Shown here in pieces: positions 1-8,531 of a DNA stretch of 17,741 bases. The translations under genes were made by a program, and so were the position numbers. The stretch lies in NCBI GenBank assembly GCA_027575765.1, contig JANBPT010000967.1:1-17741 (forward strand). Direction: 5' to 3'. Numbering within the stretch: position 1 is the first letter of the stretch; each line of letters opens with the position of its first letter. Below the pieces are notes generated by a model that did no database searches, was not told where the DNA came from, and was given only the letters and a program-made list of their open reading frames with translations. This DNA is from Tieghemiomyces parasiticus. Its lineage: Eukaryota; Kickxellomycota; Dimargaritomycetes; Dimargaritales; Dimargaritaceae.

Positions 1-77
1 AGGTACCGGGCAAGTTCTGTAGGAAGTCAAGCCTACTGAAATAAACCGGACACCCGTCACCACTGCCCACTGCTTAC
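1..77 (+). repeat. Left terminal inverted repeat, 77 bases, perfect
   Basis: Bases 1-77 are the exact reverse complement of 17665-17741, with no mismatch or gap. The repeat begins AGGTACCGGGCAAGTTCTGT and ends ACTGCCCACTGCTTAC. It starts with the palindrome GGTACC (2-7) and contains a short internal direct repeat CACTGC-C-CACTGC near its inner end. At position 78 the two copies diverge (A-run against TAAAA). Confidence 0.97.
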
Positions 78-186
78 AAAAAAAACCTGTAAATATTAGT
101 TTAAAGTTTGTAGTCGATTTGATGGATTAAAGCGTACTTCGGGCCACTATTAGGATTTAATACAGACAAAGTACACTTGACATAAT
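78..186 (+). repeat. Degenerate inward extension of the left terminal repeat
   Basis: Beyond the perfect 77 bases, weak similarity to the reverse complement of the right end continues in order. CCTGTAA appears just inside both repeats. Bases 118-132 match the right-end complement (17611-17625) at 12 of 15 positions. Bases 156-186 match the complement of 17559-17589 at 21 of 31 positions. A short match around 258-270 (ACTCCAAC against ATTCCAAC near 17450-17463) may extend it further. These alignments were made by eye in AT-rich DNA, so chance contributes; the constant order and spacing is the argument. Confidence 0.5.
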
Positions 187-1860
187 GTTGTGCACGGTAT
201 GTGATTTGCTTATTCATGATTTTGATTTTTGATTGCCAGCTTTTTAATTTCCTGCAGTTAACACTCCAACCAACCAAAGCATTTCTATATTAAGGGTCGC
301 CCTTCTTTTTTACACATTAGCCCCGGGTCTGATGCGTCTTCCGTTTGGTAAACTTCTGCCGTATGTGCGCCCTATCTCTTATACCATTCACTCTTGGGAT
401 CTTTATATTACATACTTAGCCGCACCTAATAAGTCAGGAGTTAGAGTGCCTGTAGTCTTCTGGGTCGTCCATTACTAACCCTATGCCAGTATTCCCAACC
501 TCTACGATTTGGAAGCCTTAAATTGCTGCATATTTTGACAGGCACAACCGGTAGTCGTAAGCAGATCTTGCGGACTGGATTACCCCTGGAATTTTGATCG
601 GGTAGAAGGGGATGGGGGTTGACCAGGTTGGCCTGCGAGGGCGATTTGACTAGCCAATTTTAAATCAGCTTGTCTAAGTTAGAACCCGGGGAGGGGGCTT
701 GTCATGTGCGGTTCTGTTAGGGGTAATGCCGATGCGTAGCTTGCAATCTTGGGCGAATTCAGAATTTAGCCGGGGATGCGCCACGCTGTTTAGCTTCACT
801 GTCCTACCAACAAAATGGCACGGATCCACTATAGTCAACCCCTTGGCGAATTTTGGTTTGCTCGCCTGTAGGTCAATTATACAAACTATGTCGCGAAGAC
901 TGGGTTTCCAAGTCGGTTTTTTGTTTTTTGATAAAGGGCTGTTGGGACGTCTGACGTTTTATCGTATGTATTGTCAAGAAAGCAGGAGTACGAGTTACCT
1001 AAGCCGTATAGCCAACTTGTCAACTGTAGGGTGGGTCTCCCGCAGTGGAACAAGTAAAGCTTACCTCTATGAATTAAGTGGCGATCACTACAGACAACGC
1101 AAAGTTGGTATACTCATATAGATTATGGGACTGTTTGAACGTAGCCCCATGGAAACCCCTTGGCAAATAAAGATCAATCGCAGCACGCGATGGATGACTA
1201 GCTAAAAATATACCATCTATCATCACGTATCATATTCATTTATTTACCTACCGTTACCGGGACTAATCTCACTAGCTTATATTTGCTAAATATGATGTGC
1301 ACAACCCCTGCTTTAGTAGTGGTGTTCCTGAGTGTGACTAGCTGCATTGCACGTCACTCTTGTCAGAAGATAAATGCCGCCTCTGGCACATATGTAGGTC
1401 AATGCGTTATCTAGGCGGTAGAATGGGGCTAGGTCTACGCCATGGACGCATTTAAGTGCAGTGAGGAATTAGCCGCAGATTGCTGCGGTGGTACACCGCG
1501 CAGACCATCGCCACCAACCTGTCTACTGTGGGCCAGTGGATGATTCCCTTGAGCAATGAATACCTCGTCGGTCGGTTATAGGTGGGCGTTGCTAATAAAA
1601 CTGATATTGTGTATTGGTCTAGTCCCTCGGATTTGCTTTAATTCATCGGGCCCCCGGAAAAACATAATATTCAGTAGGGCATCCACGGGGGGTTCGAAGC
1701 TCATGCTTTTTGATAAACGTGGTGACAGACCCGCTTAGTGTCCTACACATGGTAAACAACCTCGTAATTTATTGGTTTGGATATAATTGATTCTTCTTTG
1801 GTGAACCTGTAAAGAAAAAGACGAAAACTATACAGAGACACTCCGCACGGATACATCTTA
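187..1860. other. Left arm, no recognisable gene
   Basis: About 1.7 kb without a convincing gene. The longest open frames (699-1121 plus, 140 codons; 1556-1738 plus, 60 codons) show no recognisable domain, no codon bias like the genes further in, and no splice-linked continuation that I can support. No transposase motif, tRNA or tandem repeat is evident. By eye the composition is AT-richer than the genic core. The last hundred bases hold the 3' untranslated region of the lipase gene. Confidence 0.6.
1768..1773 (-). terminator. Polyadenylation signal AATAAA of the lipase gene
   Basis: TTTATT on the plus strand reads AATAAA on the minus strand, 88 bases past the TAA stop of the lipase gene at 1861-1863. 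This is the only canonical AATAAA that I place downstream of a gene stop in this window. Confidence 0.55.
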
Positions 1861-4214
1861 TTAGGACACGGTTCCGTTAAGTTCGGGACAATGGTCGATT
1901 TGGCTAGGATCGTGGTCGTTGGGAATGGGCTTGCTGATAACGGGGTACTGGTCTTGGTTCTGTCCGTTCACCCGCTCTGGCCGCGGGGTGTCAAGGTCAA
2001 TGGCATCGTCCTGGGGTGCGGCGTTACCCGTGTCAGAGCCGAATTTCTTAAGAACGTACATGACATCGTTTAGAACCGTTTCGCGCAGGTCGTCGGCCCA
2101 GAGGAAGTCTGTGGATTATAATCAATGACATCGCAAGTGAAAGTAGTGTAGCAACGACGGAAAAGGGAGTAGCAAAAGTATGGTTAGCCGTTGCTCCAAT
2201 GCCAATGTGGCTAAACCCGTCCTTCGACGGACGGAGGTACGTGCCTACAGGCGATGATATGCTGGCGTAACTTACCCAGATGCTCGTAGTGAGGAATCTC
2301 CTTGATGTGGACGGGAGAGCGCAGTTCCTTGCCAATCAGCTGTTTGGCACTGGATAACGAGTCCTGGCCGCCATGGAATAGGGCAATACGAGTCTGGATC
2401 TGGCGGGTGAGGTACCGGTGGCAAATGTGACCCGATCGCAACATAGTACTAGGTCCCACGGGGAGCTCATCGTAGAACTGCAGTTTACCGGTACGGATGA
2501 TCTGCATCCAATGGACGATGGTCTTCACGCTGGAGAACGAATAGAGGTGCTTATAGCACACCGTCTTGGCGGCCTGGCTGATGTTGCGGGTCTTCCATCC
2601 AAAGAGGAAGTCGAGGCACACATCCAGGAGGCCCACATACCACTCGACGGGTAGAAGGTCCTGCCACGTCAGAGCGATGGTCAGTGCCTCCCGGCGGCCC
2701 AGGAGAAGATAGAGTACCTGTGGGGAAGTCTTGATCATGGCATTCACCACGTCGCTGTCGAAACCACGGGGCGTGGTGGCTGGGGCTAGCGCCACGAAGA
2801 CGGAGACCTTGCGGTTCAGGGTCACGTTTGAAGACAGAGCGCAGAACATTTGGCACGTTCCCTGCGAGAAGCCCACATAGGCTAACTGCGAGACTCCCGT
2901 GGCGGCTAGGATATAATCGACAGTATCAGGCACGTCGAACATGGCCAGCTCGTCCAACGAGAAGTCCCAGAACTTGTTCTGCCATGTCCGCCGTGTGAGG
3001 TGCCGGTAGGAGTACTTATTACCGCGGGAGTTGCCCAACCAGACGTCGTAGCTAGGCGGAGGTGGAATGTAATGATGTAAGGGTGGGGGAAGGGTGGTTA
3101 GTTAGGAGAACACTGTATTTGAAGGGAGGGTGGGCCGATAGGTCCTGCAAGCGCAATATTGTCAGTGCGCGGATATGCCTTTCCTTCGAAAAAGAAAGAC
3201 GCGCAGGCCGTGACGCAACGAGCCAATAAGCTGATTGGGCAGAATGTGCCTACACTACCCCATTCGGCCCGATCGAATCGAACGGCGTGATGCAATCTCA
3301 GGGGACGAGTACCCTGTTGCGTAGTGCCACATATTTACCCAGGGCCCAACTAGACATCGAGTAGGGGTGGGTCCGGGGGCCCGCGGCCCCGTCTCCGTGG
3401 TTGTATATGGCAGGCGTCCTGGTGAGGACGCAAACGGGTGAGTGTACTGGCCGACTTCGGGCTCAGTAGCTGAAGTTACACTCCCCCCCGTTTAAAACGT
3501 CACAATGACCGGCTGGGCGCACAAACTGCTCGCCACAATTTTTTGAAGACTTACCCTGCGTCAGCTAGCAGCAGCGGCAGAACATTGGCCTTATCAGGGA
3601 CACACATGAAGACTTCGGATGACATCATGAAACCGTGCCATAGCAGGACGACAGGTTGCTTGGGCCGGTTCGGGCCCTCGGTGGCCTCGTTAGGACGGCC
3701 GGGGAGGCGATGAATACCAAGAACGTAGCCGTCACGGGTGACAACTGTGTGCTCCTCCATGGCGTACCCCCAGTACTCAACCATGTCGTTGAAGCAGGAC
3801 ATTTCCACTAGCGGGTGTTTGGGCTCCTCCTCGTGGAGGTGACTGACGGCGGGGAGGCGGCAAGTCGTTGTGTAGCAGAGGAGGGTAGGCGAGGGGAGAG
3901 GGTTAGTCAGCAAGGAAAAAGATAAACCACTTAATCTCGGCCAGGGGTGTGCCTGAGGAACTAACGGTGAATTTTATCCTGTGGAGCAATAATAGCCACA
4001 GTTCGCCCCGCCTCAGAAGTCTCGGGGGCGGGGGAAGCGGGACCCTGACTACTTACTTCTCGGTGAGCCTAGATAGCATCCGGGAGATGCGCCTCACGGG
4101 GATGAAAAAGATAAAGAAGCTAATGATACGTTCGACCAAAATGAAGATGGCTGTCAGAACCAGGGACTGGTACTCCATGAAGGAGAGGCGCCCCAGAATA
4201 GGGATACGGAACAT
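1861..4214 (-). CDS. Membrane-anchored steryl ester hydrolase / acid-lipase-family enzyme (Tgl1/Yeh-like), four exons
   Basis: Exons (minus strand) are 4214-4057, 3842-3555, 3051-2276 and 2108-1861, joining in frame to 489 residues. The phases agree at all three junctions, and each intron has GTAAGT and AG. The ATG at 4214 has the context GCCGCC. Exon 1 encodes one hydrophobic segment (about residues 15-39, between QSLVL and PVRR), a likely membrane anchor. Exon 2 starts the AB-hydrolase-associated lipase domain (EYWGYAMEEHTVVTRDGY; oxyanion-region motif HGFMMSS). Exon 3 has WLGNSRGN, the nucleophile elbow GFSQG (Ser211) and GGQDSL (Asp379). The catalytic His406 is in HYEHLDFLWA, whose Asp codon is split by the last intron. 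In yeast Tgl1, Yeh1 and Yeh2 release sterols from steryl esters at lipid droplets or the plasma membrane. The triad is complete, so activity is likely; steryl ester versus triacylglycerol preference is not readable. The middle intron is unusually long (3052-3554, 503 bases). The polar C-terminal tail (about residues 430-489) is not conserved sequence that I recognise. Confidence 0.88.
3052..3554 (-). other. Long intron (503 bases) of the lipase gene
   Basis: The donor GGGTAAGT (GT at 3554-3553) and the acceptor CTAG (3053-3052) restore the conserved join LLLADAG / YDVWLGNSRG with matching phase. A CTAACTAAC branch-like sequence lies about 45 bases before the acceptor. The intron is two to three times longer than the others in this window. 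It holds a GC-rich run near 3374-3390 and no recognisable gene. Confidence 0.8.
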
Positions 4215-5523
4215 GGCGGCGGTTAGGTAGCCAACGGGCTCGGTGGACGTCTAGAGGGATCGGCGGACTGAACGGCCTGAAATAGGAAAACGTGGAGAGG
4301 GTCTGAAGTAGACGTATCAAAGGGACCACCTATTGGTATAGCAAGTGATAAGAAGGCAGGGCGAACGCGGTGCCGAGAAGTAAAACAGGGTATATACCCG
4401 CACGAAGGTGGCGGTGTCTGCCGTATTTATAAGGGTGGGTCGTAGGCAGCCTAGTCCAGGCGAGGACGAAAAGCGGTGGGGAGGGAAGAAGGGTCGTTTC
4501 TAATATCACTTTTACCTTCGGGTGAAGGGACAGGGGAGGAAGAGGAGAAACCAGAGCGCGACGGGTCGTACAACGTCTAAACTTCGCGGGTATCAAGGTG
4601 GGGCGGCGCGGAGCGGTTACTAGCGCTATGGTCGTACAAGTCCTGGTGTATTGGGAACAGGCAAGAAGAGATAAGGCGAGGTGGTAGAGATGCGCGAGTA
4701 AAGAGCGAGTTGGCAATGGGAGACTAAGCGACGGGACGCGAGGCGCCGAGAACGAGAGCTATAGCGGGGTATGGGATGCGTGGGATGCGTCCAGCATGCA
4801 TTGTATTACAAGTGAAAAAAGGAAGGGCTGGTCGCAAATGAGCACAACCTCTGGTCAACAGTAAGCCGGCCAGCGACGGTTTAGACACCTTTATTCAGTT
4901 AAATTCGTGCGGCATGGCACCTTCTAGGACGAGGTGACTCGCTGCCGAGGAATACGGGGAGAGTATGCCATGCAGTGCCTTACCTAGAGGCCCGGCGAGA
5001 TGATTGTACTCCCCCCCATGCGCTCTCGCGTTTCAGCCCATAGCCACCGCGCCGGTTAATAGGACGGTAGGGCCCTGTGGTTAGTGTGCGTATGATTGGG
5101 CCGACTGCATGTGATAGAACCAATGGCTGCCGCCTTCTCCTGCTCCACAGGCCATCCTCGCTTGCTACACACATCCCCGGCCATGCTTCCCACTATCCTC
5201 CCCAGTCGGGTTAGCACCGTTTCCTCCTATTTCTCCATCCCCAAACCCACCCGTCACCTCCCCCTCTTGTAGACTATGATTGCTGAGGCGGAAGTATACG
5301 GGCATTCGGTGCCGGTTTATCATCCTCTGTGCCACCCGAGCGGTCAGAAGACCTGAAAGCAGCGAAATGGCCTGATCTCCCATTGCGTCTCCCATTACCA
5401 GCGCTGCTAGTTGCTTTCTACAGCTGTGGCGAGAACGACTTGTCAAATCCCAGGTTGAACTGCCCTGACTATTTCGATTGCTTTTTACTTCTGAGACTCG
5501 GTTGGCTCACTAGGCAACCGCCG
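4215..5523. other. Intergenic region: lipase promoter/5' leader and SCOC-like gene 3' end
   Basis: About 1.3 kb without a supported gene. On the minus strand the part next to the lipase start is pyrimidine-rich (4260-4720), as is common in fungal 5' leaders. Open frames at 4330-4716 and 5165-5446 (minus) are low-complexity or lack recognisable features. A short direct duplication, GGGATGCGT twice, lies near 4771-4788. No AATAAA was found downstream of the SCOC-like stop. Confidence 0.55.
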
Positions 5524-6173
5524 CTACTTGCGGGCTTCGGCTGACAAAGTCCGGTGCAGGCGGTCCTCAAGGGACTTGTTCTCGTAGTCGAGCGCCTCGT
5601 ATTCCTGCTGGGCCGAGCTGAGACCAGTCAGCAGATCTAAAGGTAAGAGTGGCGTCACAGTGAAACAAAAAATAATAATAATTAGTTAGACAGATCGGAA
5701 TTTCGGCCGCATGGGTGAGCTGCAGTGCGTCTAAACGGCAACCTAGGCCATGCATAGCGGTCCCACTCTGGACAACCGCTTCACTACCACCCATATGCGG
5801 TGCTAGCCAGAGTACCCTGCTGACCTTGGGACCCCCATGGCTTCCTCACCTTGAATGTCGCTCTGCAGGTCGACGGCCCTTCTGCAAAAGGTATGCGTAC
5901 CGGCGGAGTCGAGTAAATGGCGCATCATTAGTTATGTGCGAAGCGACCAACGCCATTGCTCACGGGGCTACGGTGCGTGTAAAGGGTGCCGCGCTCGTAC
6001 CTTAAGGCCTGTCTAGTAGCCACGATTGTGGAGACAAGGTGTCGCCCCTGGCCTCCCAGTTCCTCAGCCACGACTTACTGTAGCAACTCGGCTTTGGACA
6101 GCCGGCCAAGCTGGCGAATGCGACTCTCGGCGGCGCTCGTGCTGCTGTTTGAGCCGTCATTCTCGGGATGCAT
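5524..6173 (-). CDS. Short coiled-coil protein, SCOC/UNC-69-like, three exons
   Basis: Exons (minus strand) are 6173-6079 (95 bases), 5881-5850 (32 bases) and 5636-5524 (113 bases), giving 79 residues and a TAG stop. Entry and exit phases match at both introns (5882-6078 and 5637-5849). Both introns carry an AACTAAT-type branch sequence before the acceptor. The protein has a short polar, serine-rich N-terminus and then one continuous heptad-like helix from about residue 26 (KAELLQRAVDLQSDIQ, then LEDRLHRTL near the end). Length and helix pattern resemble the short coiled-coil family (SCOC in animals, a partner of Arl1/UNC-76 at the Golgi and on autophagic membranes), where ENxxLxxxIENL occupies the same place as ENKSLEDRLHRTL here. 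The family call rests on pattern, not on a search; another small coiled-coil adaptor is possible. It diverges from the TPR-RS gene and probably shares a promoter region with it. Confidence 0.65.
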
Positions 6174-6609
6174 GGTCGGTGGATGCGAGGTGGCGTTTGG
6201 TTAAATATGCAAAACAATGCGGCACTTCGACAGATAGAATGGGATGGTGGGGGGAGGGGGAAAAAAGCCCAACCGCTAAGCTAGAAGACATTCGAATATG
6301 GAGCGCGATTTCCAGGCCAAGTGTGGGCCACCGTGCTGCATAGGACTGCCATAGAGTCCATGCTGGACCCGACAGTTGAGCTGTGATTGACCCTTCAGTG
6401 TCCCATTCTCCGACCAGCGCCAGATTACCCGAGGTTACAAGCGAGGCCAGCCGGACCCTCTTCACCGTTACCAATCTTGCAGCGCATCTTGATTTACATA
6501 CCTATGCGCCGTGACCGCCCGCGTCTGCCTCGATCGTTCGGCCAGTACCCTGTACTCTTCTAGCGCCGCCTCTGTTCCACGCCCTGCATTCCACTCCCCT
6601 GTGCCTAGC
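6174..6609. promoter_or_regulatory. Divergent intergenic region between the SCOC-like and TPR-RS genes
   Basis: The 436 bases between two divergent start codons (6173 minus, 6610 plus) must hold both promoters. A purine-rich run (6239-6266) lies near the SCOC-like start. I see no convincing TATA box or known binding site. Open frames here (for example 6157-6474 minus) have no recognisable content. If the plus-strand gene has a further 5' exon, it would lie here. Confidence 0.45.
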
Positions 6610-8223
6610 ATGGGTGGTGCAGCCCATACCGACCCTACCCAGCCGGATACCACCATCGCTCTGCCGGCCGTTTTCGCGAGTAGAGGATTCCTAACCCTTG
6701 TTCGAAAGCAGGTAGCCTGTGACTACCCGCCTCGACCGCAATCGCCAGGTCTCTCTAGACGCTCTACTGACGATCGCGTTTGTAGCCTTGAACCTGGTAA
6801 GTAGACTAGCGCATAAGCACTTCGATCGACCTAGCGAGTCAATAGGTTTGAACTAGCGACCAGTGCTGCTCTGACTCCACGGGATACGGCAGTTCTCGTT
6901 TCCCTTTTCTTGCCATTAGTAGTATCTGGTTGTGCACGGGCCTTCTGACAACGCTAGTTGACGATTTCCAACCCGTTTAATTCTCACTGATCTGTGACCG
7001 TCCATTTTGCCTCCCAGCGGTATGGGTACCCGAGTCTACTAACCACACACTCCCTACCAGATACCCGGTTGACCTCAGCGAGAAGGTGGAGGCCACGCGC
7101 AGCCCGGCCTATCTTAAAAGTACCGTCCTCAACTACGATCTCAATGAGTACCTAAGTTTCCTTAATCCTGAGGCGTGGCGGCGGCCAACCGACTGTCCCA
7201 CCTACCTCGAATTACGCCGGAAGTACAACGAGGAACGCATCCGGACCAGGTAAGCAGTCATTAGTTGTTGCCGACAGCAGAAAGGGAAGTCGGCTAAGCA
7301 GGATACATTTTTGACAGGTGTCTGAACTGCCAGACCTCGCTTCATCGTCATCCAACGTCTAAGCCACTCCTCTCTCTCTCCCACCCCTCCCTTTGACTTT
7401 CCGTCCGACCGGGTCATTTATATCCTCCGACAGCCTGGAACAGGCCCAAACCCACCACCTCCAAGGCGATTTCCCAGCTGCCCTCGCTACTATTAACCGG
7501 GTCCTGCAGTGGCCTGGTAGTAATACCCACCAAGCTACCACCGCTCACCTCCTCCGGGCACGCCTCCAATTCGACACGGGCCAGTACGAACTCGCATTCA
7601 GGGATCTCGAAGCCATCCTCCGACATGACAGTAACCACGTCGCAGCCAAAACGCTAGCCCAGCAGTTTCTGGCCAAGCTCCCGGTTGATCCTCGTTACGC
7701 CAGCGCGCGTCAGTTGGCCGAAGCGCTGGTGTGGCGGGATCTGGTGTTTGATACTACGACCAGGATGGCGGCGAAGGAAAAAGATATGGATAAAAAAGAT
7801 AAGTCGGCAGCGTCGCCTGGCGCACCGGGAAAGTCGGCCGAAGGTTCGCCAAGCACCAGCAGGGCCTTGCGAAGTCCAGAGTTGCCACCGATGACGCAAA
7901 TGGCTAAATGTCATGATAAACGGCGGAGCAGTCGTCATAGCCATCGTCACCGGCGGCGCTCACGGTCACGGTCGCCGTCGCCACCTTATCCTCGCCGGGA
8001 AGTCTCTGAACGCCATGCATCCCGATCAACGCGTTCCCGTCATGCTCGGCCCAAGTCCCGCTCACGGTCACGCCGCCAGCCGCGCTCTCGTTCCAGGTCA
8101 CGGTCACGTCGCCGGCTGCGCTCTCGGTCTCGATCTCGGTCCCAGCGGAAACGTCATGCTCATCGTGAGTCAATTCGGCCTAGCCGACACGATGATCAGC
8201 ATCGCCGTCGGAATCTGCACTAA
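6610..8223 (+). CDS. TPR-repeat protein with C-terminal RS (arginine/serine) domain, three exons
   Basis: The model has exons 6610-6796, 7018-7249 and 7434-8223 (402 residues). The introns are GTAAGT...TTTTGCCTCCCAG and GTAAGC...CGACAG, with matching phases. The ATG at 6610 has A at -3 and G at +4. Exon 2 gives a conserved-looking segment (YDLNEYLSFLNPEAW, YLELRRKYNEERIR). Residues about 140-229 form TPR-like helical pairs (ALATINRVLQ, ARLQFDTGQYELAFRDLEAIL). A lysine/proline-rich linker follows (about 255-299). Residues about 300-402 form a dense RS/RSRS domain typical of nuclear splicing-associated proteins, made of tandem CGGTCACG-like units in DNA. TPR plus RS recalls TTC14-like proteins, but I see no S1 RNA-binding domain. 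Exons 2 and 3 are secure. Exon 1 is not: another frame across 6716-6796 is also open and ends in hydrophobic sequence before the same donor. A role in nuclear RNA processing is inferred from the RS domain only. Confidence 0.72.
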
Positions 8224-8531
8224 AGAGGCGTTTGCCATCCAATTGTACATGTATCCCTCCCTCTCTCTCTCTCCCTCTCTCTCTCTCTCTCCTCTCCTCA
8301 CACAGCACCACCTCATACTATTACTAGCTTAATATGCTGCCGATGCTTCTTAAATGCTGGTTAATTAAATGGTAAATATGGGGTACCAGGTTTTTTGAAA
8401 AATTAAATAGATACAGTTATCGATAGGGCCAGACGGGCCATGGATCTCGTTTATAACAGGTATAAGGGTGGTTGGGAGTCCAAAGTGTATAAGCGCAACA
8501 GCGCAAAATCTGAGCAGGCCCACATCCGGGT
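8224..8531. other. Convergent spacer between the TPR-RS and CYR1 stop codons
   Basis: 308 bases hold the 3' ends of two convergent genes. Apart from the CT microsatellite, the stretch from about 8300 to 8460 is AT-rich with AATTAAAT-like sequences in both directions, which may act as weak polyadenylation elements. No canonical AATAAA is seen on either strand. Confidence 0.5.
8254..8299. repeat. CT-rich microsatellite
   Basis: An almost pure (CT)n run of 46 bases, interrupted only by extra C residues, lies just past the TAA stop of the TPR-RS gene, probably in its 3' untranslated region. A smaller CT run sits in the second intron of that gene (about 7366-7380). Confidence 0.9.

Noticed and set aside
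699..1121. Open frame of 140 codons in the left arm, a possible transposon gene
   Set aside because: No recognisable motif, unbiased codon use and no flanking splice continuation. Frames of this length are expected by chance in a 1.8-kb arm.
1690..1705. GGTTCGAAGC resembling a tRNA B box
   Set aside because: No A box, no acceptor-stem pairing and no cloverleaf could be found around it.
2410..2420. Internal AGGTACCGG resembling the terminal repeat start
   Set aside because: It lies in the coding sequence of the lipase (third exon) and the match ends after nine bases, so it is coincidence.
4330..4716. Minus-strand open frame of 128 codons upstream of the lipase
   Set aside because: It is leucine/proline/threonine-rich because of a pyrimidine-rich leader, and has no recognisable domain. 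It is more likely promoter and 5' untranslated sequence.
8040..8160. Tandem CGGTCACG-like repeats that could be a satellite or CRISPR-like array
   Set aside because: They encode the RS dipeptides of the TPR-RS protein in frame, with no spacers. This is ordinary RS-domain coding repetition.
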